DNA of 64,000 nucleotides, taken from contig JAFVRD010000021.1 of assembly GCA_017504435.1 (NCBI GenBank), positions 1-64,000 of the forward strand. Reading direction: 5' to 3'. Below, in pieces: positions 16,871-25,809 of the stretch. The stretch comes from Lentisphaeria bacterium. Its GTDB lineage: Bacteria > Verrucomicrobiota > Lentisphaeria > Victivallales > Victivallaceae. The position numbers and the translations under genes are program-made. Below the pieces are notes generated by a model. The model did no database searches. It saw nothing but the letters and a program-made list of their open reading frames with translations, and was not told the origin of the DNA. The stretch's first letter is position 1; each line of letters begins with the position of its first letter.

Positions 16871-19800
16871 ATGAAAAAATGGTTTACTACCGCCGGAGCT
16901 GCACTGCTGTGCTGTACCGGTATGGCAGCCGGCAATCTGCTGCAGAACGGTGATTTCGCCTCCGGAAAACTTGCCCCGTGGAAATCCCCGCAAAGACAGG
17001 GCAAGCCAGTTCATGTCGTCGTTGAAGGCAAACTCAATGCTCTCGGCGATACCAAAAGCAAGTACAATAAAGCAATTTCCTGCATTCAGGATCTGCCGGT
17101 TCTTGAATACGGTAAGAATTACGTTCTCAGTGCCAAAGTTGGTGCCGGATTGAAAAATACAGCCGGTAAATGGGCAAAAATCACTGTCCGGCAGGCGACT
17201 GCCAAAGACAAAAGTCTGGCTTATGACGGAGTGAATATCGATCTTGCCGATGGCAGTATGCGTAATTACAGTGTGGCATTCACGCCGCGTAAAGGAGCGG
17301 AGAAATTTCAGCTTTACATCCAGCACGGTAATTTTGATGATTCCGATGTGATGCTGGTCGATGATATCAGCTTTTCTGAAATGGAAGAGTTGAAACCGGT
17401 TTCCGGCAGCATGGTCATCAACGGCGATTTTGAATATCCGCTGCTCACCCCCTGGAAATCCGCGGTGCAGGGCAGCAAAGACCGCTTTTTCACTCTCAGC
17501 AGTGATACCATGTCCGGCAAACAGTGTCTGGCGGTTTCCGGTGATCTCAAGCACCGTTACAATAACTTCCTCACGCTGATCCAGGAACTTCCGGTTCTGA
17601 AACACGATCAGGAATATGTGCTTTCCGCCCGTGCCATTTCCCGTCTCAGCGACGGTGAGAAGATCCGCGAAGGCAACTCTTCTGTCGGCAACCGGCAAGT
17701 CAAGGTCACGATCCGTGAAGTCAACGGCAGTAACCGGACACTCCGTTATACCGGTTTTGAGGTAAATCTCAGCGATGACAGCTGGCAGTATTATGAAAAG
17801 ATGTTCAAAATCCACAAAGAAGCGGTCAAGTTCCAACTCTACATCTCCTCAGCCAATCTGGATAAAAAAGATCTGGTCATGATCGATGATGTCAAACTCG
17901 GCATCCGGGGAGATGCCGGCAGCCCTTTTGACGCTGCGGCGGTGGAGAATGTTCCGGTCGTTAAATTGGAAAAAGATGGTGTTTTCGCCGCCGTCAATAA
18001 AAAGAATAATCTGCTTCACAGTCTGACCATTGACGGTCAGGTCATTCAGCCCGGTGCTAAACTCGGTACTGTAGTCGCGGTGGAAAAAGATGGCAGGGAA
18101 ATCCTGCTGGATGGCAAAAAAACTCCCGCCGGCGGATTTGCCGCTGAAGCAAAATATGATTTTGCGGACGGAATGTTCCGTGAGGTCGTCACCATTGAGG
18201 CACTTCAGGATTTTGCTGAACCGGTCAAACTTTCGGTTCGGCACGGTCTGGATTTAACTGCGTACAAAAAACAGATCGGCGGATTGCGTCCGCTGCGGGT
18301 GCTGGATGCTGAAAAAGCGACTATTTTCAGTTTCCTTGAGGAACCCAATGACCTCAACCCCGGTGTGCTGGATACCTATCAGCATACCGCTTATCCGCTG
18401 ATGATCATGGAAGGCGACAAATATTATCTGCTTGCCGGTTCCCGCAATATGGATGATTTTGTCACCATTTCCCCCAACCGTCCTGCCGGATATATCCCGT
18501 CACTGCAACGCAATCCGAAAACGGTCAAAAAAGGTGATAAATTCCGTTTTGAAAACAACTGGAAACTCTTTTCCAGGGATAAATACATGCTCCGGGATGT
18601 ATGGAGATTCTATCAGGACAATCTGCAGACTGAACACCCGGTGCTGAAACCGTTTTTCCCGCCGAAATATCCGGAAAAACGTCACTTCTATCCCGGTGTA
18701 TTCGGCAGTCACACTTATTTTATGAAATCCCGTGAGGACCGTCTGCCCGCCGGAGCAAATATCTGGTTCTATTCCTGGCACGATAATATCCGTGAACGTT
18801 ATCCGATCAGCGGTGAATGGTGGAGTGACGGTAACGCTTTCCGGGAAAAACTTTCTGCTGAAAAAGTCAAAAAATATGTGGATTATATGCAGAATGAACG
18901 CGGCTTCAAGTGCATTATGTATCTGCGTCAGCTCGCCAATCTGCGGGAACGTGAACGCGGTGCATTCCCGGAAGCGTGGTATAAACGCGAAGCCGGCGGT
19001 GCACTGCATTTGTACGGTGGCGGTTATGAGGTGAAACTGCCGAAAAATGTCGCTGATGATGTCGGTTATGCTACGATCCCGTGGGGACATCACAACTTCG
19101 GCAATCCCGATTACCGGGCATTTTATCTCAAAGAGATCTTTGAAGCGATCAACTTCTATGCTCCCCGTGCCATTGGCTGGGATATGGGCAGTAATCTGGA
19201 TGAATTCATGGTCATGGCGGAAACTTACGACCGGCTCCGTAAAGACGGCGGCAAAGTAAAAGTCGTTGCCAATGAAAGTGCCGGACCATCTCAGGCATAT
19301 ACCGATATGGTTATGCTGGAAAACGGTCTGCTCGGCGGAAAAAGTGCCTACGATTTTGAGATCAAACGCGCTTATACTACCGCGGTGGTCTGTCTGGAAC
19401 GGTGGAATATTTTCCGTCTGGCATTTGATTCAAATATGACCGGCAAAAAATGCTGGCTCAACGACAAGGGATTGGAAGAAAACAAACGTTATCTTTTTGA
19501 TCTGCTTGCCCGCCGTCCGGAATTGAAAAATCAGCGCATTGAAGCTGCCCGGCTCTGTCAGCTCCGTGCCAGTTTGTTCGACCTTGCTCTCGGTGCCAGT
19601 CCGGGATACATGGAGGAAGCCGCTCCGGTACCGCCGACGCTGACCAAGGTCGCCGGTGATGTCAACGGTCTGTTCGCGGTGAACAAAAGCTTCACGGTGA
19701 TGTTCCCCAACCGCAGCAATGTGGACGGACACAAGATCGTCGGCGCGTGGAACAATGACAAATCTTTCCGTCTGGTCGCATTCAATGATGACAGCAAAGC

Positions 19801-20005
19801 GGATGATTTCACCGTACTGCTGGACAAAAAATATTTCGCCGGGGAGAATTGGAGCGAAGCAGATTTGAAAAAGGCGGTCTGCAAAGCGGTTGCTCCGGAA
19901 GGTGAAAATGATATGAATGTCAGTATCACTGTTGACGGCGATCATATCAAATTGACATTCAAACTCAATGGTTTTACTGCGCTTATATTAAGTGCAGACA
20001 AATAA
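16871..20005 (+). CDS. large secreted protein: two N-terminal CBM-like domains plus a putative TIM-barrel glycosidase region
   Basis: 1044 aa from ATG 16871 (AAAGGA upstream; the longer frame start is unlikely because this one opens a clear signal peptide MKKWFTTAGAALLCCTGMAA). Two homologous beta-sandwich domains, about 22-165 and 178-350, each begin NGDF-type (LLQNGDFASGKLAPWK; INGDFEYPLLTPWK) and end in V-DDI/VKL strands, like CBM4/9-type modules. Residues 380-560 look like a beta-sandwich. From about 620 a barrel-like region carries WFYSWHDN, KCIMYLRQLANLRER, GWDMGSNLDEF and VVANESAG, with acidic residues in positions expected of a glycosidase. I cannot assign a GH family. Outer-membrane or extracellular glycan degradation is inferred from context. 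Confidence 0.7.
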   Translation: MKKWFTTAGAALLCCTGMAAGNLLQNGDFASGKLAPWKSPQRQGKPVHVVVEGKLNALGDTKSKYNKAISCIQDLPVLEYGKNYVLSAKVGAGLKNTAGKWAKITVRQATAKDKSLAYDGVNIDLADGSMRNYSVAFTPRKGAEKFQLYIQHGNFDDSDVMLVDDISFSEMEELKPVSGSMVINGDFEYPLLTPWKSAVQGSKDRFFTLSSDTMSGKQCLAVSGDLKHRYNNFLTLIQELPVLKHDQEYVLSARAISRLSDGEKIREGNSSVGNRQVKVTIREVNGSNRTLRYTGFEVNLSDDSWQYYEKMFKIHKEAVKFQLYISSANLDKKDLVMIDDVKLGIRGDAGSPFDAAAVENVPVVKLEKDGVFAAVNKKNNLLHSLTIDGQVIQPGAKLGTVVAVEKDGREILLDGKKTPAGGFAAEAKYDFADGMFREVVTIEALQDFAEPVKLSVRHGLDLTAYKKQIGGLRPLRVLDAEKATIFSFLEEPNDLNPGVLDTYQHTAYPLMIMEGDKYYLLAGSRNMDDFVTISPNRPAGYIPSLQRNPKTVKKGDKFRFENNWKLFSRDKYMLRDVWRFYQDNLQTEHPVLKPFFPPKYPEKRHFYPGVFGSHTYFMKSREDRLPAGANIWFYSWHDNIRERYPISGEWWSDGNAFREKLSAEKVKKYVDYMQNERGFKCIMYLRQLANLRERERGAFPEAWYKREAGGALHLYGGGYEVKLPKNVADDVGYATIPWGHHNFGNPDYRAFYLKEIFEAINFYAPRAIGWDMGSNLDEFMVMAETYDRLRKDGGKVKVVANESAGPSQAYTDMVMLENGLLGGKSAYDFEIKRAYTTAVVCLERWNIFRLAFDSNMTGKKCWLNDKGLEENKRYLFDLLARRPELKNQRIEAARLCQLRASLFDLALGASPGYMEEAAPVPPTLTKVAGDVNGLFAVNKSFTVMFPNRSNVDGHKIVGAWNNDKSFRLVAFNDDSKADDFTVLLDKKYFAGENWSEADLKKAVCKAVAPEGENDMNVSITVDGDHIKLTFKLNGFTALILSADK

Positions 20006-20024
20006 ATAATAAAAGGTAGGAAAA

Positions 20025-20969
20025 ATGAAAATTACTGCAACATTTCTTGACGAAATCAGTCATGATATCCCCCATCAGAACTGGGGACCGAAAGAGTGGG
20101 ATGCCGACTTTCAGGCGATGAAAGCCGTCGGTATCGATACGGTGGTGCTTATCCGCTGCGGCTGGAAACGGTGGATGACCTTTTCCAGTGAGATTCTCCG
20201 TAAAGAGAAACAGTGCTTTGAGCCGACCATTGATCTGGTACAGCTTTTCCTGGATCTGGCGGAAAAGTACGGCATGAAATTCTTTTTCGGCACTTATGAT
20301 TCCGGAAATCCGTGGTGGCATGATGATTATCCGGTGGAAGCTGAAACCGCTTTGATGACCAAAGTCAATGATGAATTTTACGCCAAATACGGTAAACATC
20401 CGGCATTCGGCGGCTGGTATCTTTCCCAGGAGATCTGCGGCAAAGACAATATGGCATCCCAGTGCTATCGCAAAATGGCATTGCACCTCAAAGAGATCTC
20501 CGGCAATCTGCCGATCCTGATTTCTCCAGCCATTCAGGGGGCCAAAGCCTATAATGAAAACATGGTCAAACTGGGCAAAACAGTTGATCCGGCTGAACAT
20601 GAAGCCGATTGGGATCGGGTGTTGTCCCGTTTGCAGGGCTATGTGGATATCGTAGCGTTTCAGGATGGTCACGTGGAGATCGAATTGCTCCCGACTTTTC
20701 TCAAGATCAATAAAAAGCTCTGCGATAAATACGGTATCCAGTGCTGGACCAATACCGAAACATTTGACCGGGATATGCCGATCGACTTCCTGCCGATCAA
20801 ATGGGATAAATTGTATCTCAAACTTAAAGCAGCCGAAGAAGCCGGTTTTGACCGGGCAATGACCTTTGAGTTCTCCCACTTCCTCAGCCCTAATTCCAGT
20901 TACCGGTCAGCGAACCATCTCTACAACCGCTATCGGGAATATCTGGAGGAGCGCGGCTTGCTCAAATAA
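20025..20969 (+). CDS. DUF4434-type TIM-barrel protein (putative glycosidase)
   Basis: 314 aa, no signal peptide. Pattern ATFLDEISHDIPHQNWGPKEW near the start, then MKAVGIDTVVLIRCGWKRW, FFFGTYDSGNPWW, GGWYLSQEI near 145 and CWTNTETFD near 245; the Trp/Tyr/acid-rich (beta/alpha)8 look fits DUF4434 relatives of GH proteins. No experimentally known activity in the family to my knowledge. Last gene of the LacI operon, 19 bp after the CBM protein, with a strong terminator 45 bp downstream. Cytoplasmic location suggests action on imported oligosaccharide, but a non-catalytic role is possible. Confidence 0.72.
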   Translation: MKITATFLDEISHDIPHQNWGPKEWDADFQAMKAVGIDTVVLIRCGWKRWMTFSSEILRKEKQCFEPTIDLVQLFLDLAEKYGMKFFFGTYDSGNPWWHDDYPVEAETALMTKVNDEFYAKYGKHPAFGGWYLSQEICGKDNMASQCYRKMALHLKEISGNLPILISPAIQGAKAYNENMVKLGKTVDPAEHEADWDRVLSRLQGYVDIVAFQDGHVEIELLPTFLKINKKLCDKYGIQCWTNTETFDRDMPIDFLPIKWDKLYLKLKAAEEAGFDRAMTFEFSHFLSPNSSYRSANHLYNRYREYLEERGLLK

Positions 20970-21013
20970 TATTCCGGCACTGCCGGTATGACCGCTTAAG
21001 GCGGATATTCTGC

Positions 21014-21049
21014 ATCCCGTCCGGGCTTTCCCCGGAACGGGATTTTTTT
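21014..21049 (+). terminator. intrinsic terminator of the LacI/GH2 operon
   Basis: ATCCCGTCCGGG pairs with CCGGAACGGGAT around a short loop, then seven Ts. Confidence 0.85.
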
Positions 21050-21084
21050 CTTCCGGTTTTTGTCGCTGTCAGGGGGTAAAATGC

Positions 21085-21112
21085 TTGACAAAATTTTCTC
21101 AAGTGATATATT
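21085..21112 (+). promoter_or_regulatory. promoter of the SDR-to-LUD operon
   Basis: TTGACA (21085-21090), 16-bp spacer, TATATT (21107-21112). The perfect palindrome at 21111-21120 overlaps its -10. Confidence 0.75.
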
Positions 21113-21120
21113 AACGTTAA
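21111..21120. promoter_or_regulatory. operator candidate TTAACGTTAA
   Basis: A 10-bp perfect palindrome immediately downstream of and overlapping the -10. Shares the AACGTT core with the lacI operator candidate at 11514-11521. A protein bound here would block initiation; either the local XRE-cupin regulator or the LacI protein could be the ligand-responsive repressor. Confidence 0.55.
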
Positions 21121-21169
21121 GAAAATGTTTTTCAAGAAATATTCTGCGGCTATACAAGGAGAACCGATC

Positions 21170-21937
21170 ATGCCAGCAAGCAATATTTTAGTTACCGGCG
21201 GCGCCAGAGGCATTGGCGCAGGTATAGTCCGGGCACTGGCGGCTGCCGGACATAATGTGGGATTCTGCGGCAGAGCAGATATCGAAAGTGCTGGAGGATT
21301 TCTGGCGGAATTGCGTCGGGAATATCCGGGAAAGTTTGCCTATTTCACATGTGATGTTGCTTCGGCGGACGACCGGGCGCGGCTGTTGACAGATTTTGAA
21401 AGTGCCATCGGCGAGATCGACGTACTGATCAATAATGCCGGAGTTGCACCCGAAGTCAGGGCGGATTTGCTGGATATGCCGGAATCAAGTTTTGACCGGG
21501 TGCTGGGAATCAACCTGAAAGGACCGTTTTTTCTGGCTCAGCAGGCGGCTAAAAGAATGCTTGCCAATTCACGGGAGAACTTCAAGTGCATTATCAATAC
21601 CGGCAGCGTTTCGGCGGATTATGCCAGTATCAACCGGGGCGAATACTGTATTTCCAAAGCGGCAGTGGCGATGGCGACCAAACTGTTTGCAGTACGTCTG
21701 GCAGATGAGGGGATCTGCGTTTATGAATTGCGCCCCGGGATCATAAAAAGTGATATGACCAGCGTGGTAACTGCCAAATATGACAAAATGATCTCTGAGG
21801 GTCTCACTTTGCAGAAACGCTGGGGCATGCCGGATGATGTCGGCAAAGTTGCCGCGGCACTGGTTTCCGGTGCGCTGGCTTATTCAACCGGTCAGGTCAT
21901 CAATGTGGATGGCGGGCTTACTATTGAACGGTTCTGA
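21170..21937 (+). CDS. short-chain dehydrogenase/reductase (3-oxoacyl-ACP-reductase-like)
   Basis: NAD(P)-dependent oxidoreductase, 255 aa, classical SDR. Start chosen at 21170 (AAGGAG 7 bases upstream), 15 codons inside the longest frame. Cofactor motif VTGGARGIGAG near residue 8, NNAGVAP near 90, catalytic Ser in INTGSVS near 144, YCISKAA (Tyr and Lys) near 161, and C-terminal GQVINVDGGL. The acidic/basic residue after beta-2 (GRADIES) suggests NADP may be accepted, but this is not decisive. First gene of the putative sugar-acid operon, so it probably oxidises or reduces a sugar-derived hydroxy group rather than a fatty-acid intermediate. Confidence 0.9.
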   Translation: MPASNILVTGGARGIGAGIVRALAAAGHNVGFCGRADIESAGGFLAELRREYPGKFAYFTCDVASADDRARLLTDFESAIGEIDVLINNAGVAPEVRADLLDMPESSFDRVLGINLKGPFFLAQQAAKRMLANSRENFKCIINTGSVSADYASINRGEYCISKAAVAMATKLFAVRLADEGICVYELRPGIIKSDMTSVVTAKYDKMISEGLTLQKRWGMPDDVGKVAAALVSGALAYSTGQVINVDGGLTIERF

Positions 21938-21940
21938 GTG

Positions 21941-23848
21941 ATGCAGAAATATCATACCATTATTATCGGCAGTGGCGCGGCAGGACTTGCCGCGGCAGTA
22001 CGTTTGCATGCGCTCGGAGTGGAAAATATTGCCATATTTACTGAAGGTCTGGAAATGGGCACTTCCATTAATACCGGCAGTGACAAGCAGACCTATTATA
22101 AACTTGGTATGTACGGCAGTGAACCTGATTCACCGGTGCTTATGGCACGGGATCTGTGCGCCGGAGGGTCGGTACACGGAGATACGGCATTGGTTGAAGC
22201 GGCATTGTCACCGCTGGCATTTCATCATCTGGCTGCATTGGGGGTGGCTTTTCCGCATGATGAATTCGGGCAGCACATCGGTTACAAAACAGATCACGAC
22301 CCCAAACGGCGGGCGACCAGTTGCGGACCGTACACTTCACGGGATATGTGCCGGGCATTGATATCAGAGGTGCGGCGGAGAAATATTTTGGTAGTGGAAA
22401 AACGCATGGCGGTCAAATTGCTTGCCGCCGGCGGCAGAGTGTACGGAGCTGTATTTGTGAATACCACTAATGGTGAATTTGAGGCCGTTCAAGCCGTGAA
22501 TACCGTATTTGCCGTTGGCGGTCCGGGAGGGTTGTATGCAGCAAGTGTTTATCCGCAAGTTCATACCGGAGCGATCGGAGTGGCGCTGGATGCCGGTGCA
22601 TTGGCTTATAATCTGGCGGAGTCTCAATTCGGACTGGCATCGATCAAATTCCGCTGGAATGTTTCCGGCAGTTATATGCAGGTTTTGCCCCGGTTTATAT
22701 CCACCGATGCTTCCGGCAAAGATGAAAGAGAGTTTTTGCGGGAGTATTTTGATACCCTCAATGAATTGAATGATGCTGTTTTTCTCAAAGGTTATCAATG
22801 GCCGTTTGCTGCCGGACATGTGCCGGGTTCATCATTGATCGATATTTTTACCTACATTGAAACCGTGGAACGCGGCCGTCGGGTATTTCTGGATTACCGG
22901 AGCGATCCGGATGATTTTGATTGGTCGGCTCTTGCTCCTGAAACCGGTGAATATCTGAAACGTTCCGGAGCGACCGGTACGACACCGTTGGAGAGGTTGG
23001 CGAAACTCAATGCTCCGGCGATAGAACTTTACCGCCGCAATGGTATTGATTTGAGTTGTGAAATGTTGGAAATCGCGGTTTGTGCCCAGCATAACAACGG
23101 TGGTCTGGCAGGGAATATCTGGTGGGAATCGGTCAATTTGAAGCACTTTTTCCCGGTGGGGGAGGTCAATGGTTCCCATGGAGTGACCCGTCCGGGCGGC
23201 TCAGCACTCAATGCCGGGCAGACCGGGGCATTCCGGGCGGCGGAATTTATTGCCGCTTGTTACCGTGATGAAATTCCGGATGATGCAGTATTTGCCGGTA
23301 TCGCTCAAAAAGAGTTACAGCTTTTGGAAGCGATGAAACAATTGCCCGCGAAGTGCAAATGGCAGGAGGAACGGCAGGAATTTCAACAGCGTATGAGTGC
23401 CGCAGGCGCGTTTATCCGCAGTACGGAAAAGGTCACTGAGGCTCTGGACGGAGCTTACAGACAATATGGCGTACTTGCTGCAGACGGATTGGGCGGTTTA
23501 TCTCCGGAGGATTTGACCGGGGCGTTATGCAACCGTCAATTGTGTCTGGCGCATATCTATTATCTGGAAGCGGTACTTATGCAGATCGATTATATCGGTT
23601 CCCGGGGCGGCTCTCTGGTACTGGATGATTCCGGAGAAAGAATTTCGGATAAATTGCCGGAAAAATGGCGGATAAAACCTGAAAATCCAGCCTACCGGGA
23701 ATATATTATGAGTTGTAAATGCGGTGCCGCCGGTTATCCGGAACTTTCCTGGGAAAAGTGCCGTCCGGTGCCGGAATGTGACGGTTGGTTTGAAACCGTA
23801 TGGCATGATTGCCGTACCGGAAAAATATATAAGGCTGACGGAATATGA
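21941..23848 (+). CDS. FAD-dependent oxidoreductase, fumarate-reductase/succinate-dehydrogenase flavoprotein-like
   Basis: 635 aa. N-terminal dinucleotide-binding fold IIIGSGAAGLAAAVRL (residues 6-21) and a GTSINTGSDKQTYYKLG segment that parallels the fumarate-reductase flavin loop. VFAVGGPGGLYAASVYPQVHTGAIGVALDAGA near 188 is the second FAD motif, and HNNGGLAGNIWWESVNLKHFFPVGEVNGSHG near 385 the third, closely like FrdA/SdhA and aspartate oxidase. ATG 21941 is used; a GTG just before is equally possible. Starts 3 bp after the SDR stop and overlaps the regulator by 4 bp. Substrate unknown. With the Fe-S OYE two genes on, it suggests an anaerobic reductive step. Confidence 0.83.
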   Translation: MQKYHTIIIGSGAAGLAAAVRLHALGVENIAIFTEGLEMGTSINTGSDKQTYYKLGMYGSEPDSPVLMARDLCAGGSVHGDTALVEAALSPLAFHHLAALGVAFPHDEFGQHIGYKTDHDPKRRATSCGPYTSRDMCRALISEVRRRNILVVEKRMAVKLLAAGGRVYGAVFVNTTNGEFEAVQAVNTVFAVGGPGGLYAASVYPQVHTGAIGVALDAGALAYNLAESQFGLASIKFRWNVSGSYMQVLPRFISTDASGKDEREFLREYFDTLNELNDAVFLKGYQWPFAAGHVPGSSLIDIFTYIETVERGRRVFLDYRSDPDDFDWSALAPETGEYLKRSGATGTTPLERLAKLNAPAIELYRRNGIDLSCEMLEIAVCAQHNNGGLAGNIWWESVNLKHFFPVGEVNGSHGVTRPGGSALNAGQTGAFRAAEFIAACYRDEIPDDAVFAGIAQKELQLLEAMKQLPAKCKWQEERQEFQQRMSAAGAFIRSTEKVTEALDGAYRQYGVLAADGLGGLSPEDLTGALCNRQLCLAHIYYLEAVLMQIDYIGSRGGSLVLDDSGERISDKLPEKWRIKPENPAYREYIMSCKCGAAGYPELSWEKCRPVPECDGWFETVWHDCRTGKIYKADGI

Positions 23849-24366
23849 TCTGTGATTTTTCGATTTTGCGGGAGTTGCGCCGCCAGCATGAGATGAGTAT
23901 TGCTGAATTATCCGGTAAAAGCGGGGTCTCCACCAGTGTTATATCCAAACTGGAACGCAATCAGAGTACCGCAGAGATGGAAACACTTTTCCGTTTGGCG
24001 CGGGTATTCGGTCTGACACTGAGCGATCTGATCTCTCTGGCTGAAAACCGGACTTCGCATCTGGTGCATGCTGAAAAGTACGTTTCCGGAGATTTTGTAT
24101 TCCGCCGGGTCGATTACGGCAATATGCGAGCCATGCATGCAGTGGCACCGGCGGGAGCGAAATTATCCACGCCGTCTCTGCACCGGGATGATTATGAATT
24201 GTTCTGGGTGCTTAAAGGAGTGGTCAGATTCTCTCTGCCCCGGGAGGAATATCAACTTAAAACCGGCGAATCCATCCAGTTTGATGCTCTGCTGCCTCAT
24301 ACTTACGAGGCTGTGGAAGACTGCGAGATCATTATTGCCCATTTGAAAAAAGGAAAGCGGTTCTGA
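23845..24366 (+). CDS. XRE-family regulator with C-terminal cupin domain
   Basis: 173 aa. Helix-turn-helix at residues 6-60 (LRELRRQHEMSIAELSGKSG, VSTSVISKLERNQSTAEMETL), then a small cupin from about 105 with HRDDYELFWVLKGVVRFS and TGESIQFDALLPHTYEA. Members of this class bind small metabolites in the cupin and usually regulate adjacent catabolic operons. Overlaps the FAD gene by ATGA and precedes the OYE gene by 3 bp, so it sits inside the operon it probably controls, perhaps through the palindrome at 21111. Confidence 0.88.
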   Translation: MICDFSILRELRRQHEMSIAELSGKSGVSTSVISKLERNQSTAEMETLFRLARVFGLTLSDLISLAENRTSHLVHAEKYVSGDFVFRRVDYGNMRAMHAVAPAGAKLSTPSLHRDDYELFWVLKGVVRFSLPREEYQLKTGESIQFDALLPHTYEAVEDCEIIIAHLKKGKRF

Positions 24367-24369
24367 ATC

Positions 24370-25809
24370 ATGGCTGAAAATTTTACCAAAGTAGCTTCAT
24401 TCAAGACATTGGCAGATTTTCGTCAGTATCTGCATGAAAAAAATATCAACATCGGTCTGGCAGAATTGCCTCCGGCCGGAAAATCAGCTCTGGCGGCAAA
24501 GCTCGCTCATGGCAGTCGGTGCATCGGCAACCGCTGGGCAATACTGCCAATGGAAGGTTGGGATTGCGGCAGCGACGGTTCGCCCGGTGAATTCACCCGC
24601 CGCCGCTGGTTGAATTTCGCCGGCAGCGGAGCAAAACTGATTTACGGCACGGAAGCTGCGGCAGTCATGCATTCCGGCAGAAGCAATCCGCAGCAATTGC
24701 TGGTTGCGGAACATACTGCCGGAACATTGCAGAAACTTTGCACCGAAATGCGGCAACTTCACCGGGATAAATTCGGCAATGCGGATGATCTGCTCATCGG
24801 CTTGCAGCTGACCCATTCCGGCAGATACAGCCATCCCAATCAGGCGGCTGTTCTGGAGTCCGTTACCGCGTACAGTCATCCGCTGTTGGATAAAAAATTC
24901 GGCAACAGTGCCGCCAATGTGGTCAGTGATGCCGAAGTAAAGGAGATCATCCGTCACTTTGTTAAAGCCGCAGTGATCGCACAAAAAGCAGGATTTGATT
25001 TTGTGGATATCAAACTTGCCCACGGCTATCTGGGGCATGAATTTCTTACTGCTTACGACCGGCCCGGAGCCTATGGCGGCAGTTTTGAAAACCGTACCCG
25101 TTTTTTCCGGGAAATCGCAGAAGGTATTCAAAAAGCGGCTCCGGGGTTGGAGATATCTTCCCGGATCAGTATTTTTGATATCATGCCGTTTGTCAAAGGT
25201 GCAGACGGAGTCGGCTGTCCCATGGAGTGGCAGGGGCGGTATCCTTATGCATTCGGCGGTGACGGCAGCGGATTGAATATGGATGAAAATCTGACCGAAA
25301 CTGTACAACTGGTAAAAATGATGCAGCAGTATGGTGTTTCGCTGATCTGTGCCACCATCGGCAGTCCTTATTACAGCGTGCACATGCAGCGGCCGGCATA
25401 TTTCCCGGTGGCGGACGGTTATGAGATGCCGGAAAATCCTCTTTACAATGTTTACCGTCACATTCATGCGGCTGCTGAATTGAAAAAGCGGTGTCCGGAT
25501 GTCAAAATCGTCGGTTCAGGTTATACATGTTTGCAGGAATATCTGCCTTATGCCGCCGAATATGCGATTGCCAACGGGATGGTTGATTTTGTCGGCATCG
25601 GACGCATGGTGCTGTCTTATCCGGACATGCCGGCTGATTTGCTGGCAGGGAAACCGCTGGACAGATGCCGGATCTGCCGGACATTCGGGGATTGCACCAA
25701 TGCGCCCCGGAATGGTATGATTTCGGGGTGTTATCCTCTGGATCACTTTTACAAACAACTTCCGGAAGCGGAAAAACTTAAAAAAATAAAAGCGGGGTAT
25801 AATAAATGA
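24370..25809 (+). CDS. NADH:flavin oxidoreductase (old yellow enzyme family) with 4Fe-4S motif
   Basis: 479 aa. FMN-dependent TIM barrel: AILPMEGWD near 56, LQLTHSGRYSHP near 145, the strand DFVDIKLAHGYLGHEFLT near 208 followed by YGGSFENRTRFFREI, and IVGSGYTCLQE near 378. The C-terminus has CRIC-x5-C-x11-C near 438-457, a cysteine set like the Fe-S cluster of 2,4-dienoyl-CoA-reductase-type OYEs. The second, FAD-containing half of those enzymes is absent, so electrons must come from another protein, possibly the FAD gene two positions upstream. Overlaps the KDPG aldolase gene by 4 bp. Likely reduces an unsaturated sugar acid or related enone; unproven. Confidence 0.85.
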   Translation: MAENFTKVASFKTLADFRQYLHEKNINIGLAELPPAGKSALAAKLAHGSRCIGNRWAILPMEGWDCGSDGSPGEFTRRRWLNFAGSGAKLIYGTEAAAVMHSGRSNPQQLLVAEHTAGTLQKLCTEMRQLHRDKFGNADDLLIGLQLTHSGRYSHPNQAAVLESVTAYSHPLLDKKFGNSAANVVSDAEVKEIIRHFVKAAVIAQKAGFDFVDIKLAHGYLGHEFLTAYDRPGAYGGSFENRTRFFREIAEGIQKAAPGLEISSRISIFDIMPFVKGADGVGCPMEWQGRYPYAFGGDGSGLNMDENLTETVQLVKMMQQYGVSLICATIGSPYYSVHMQRPAYFPVADGYEMPENPLYNVYRHIHAAAELKKRCPDVKIVGSGYTCLQEYLPYAAEYAIANGMVDFVGIGRMVLSYPDMPADLLAGKPLDRCRICRTFGDCTNAPRNGMISGCYPLDHFYKQLPEAEKLKKIKAGYNK

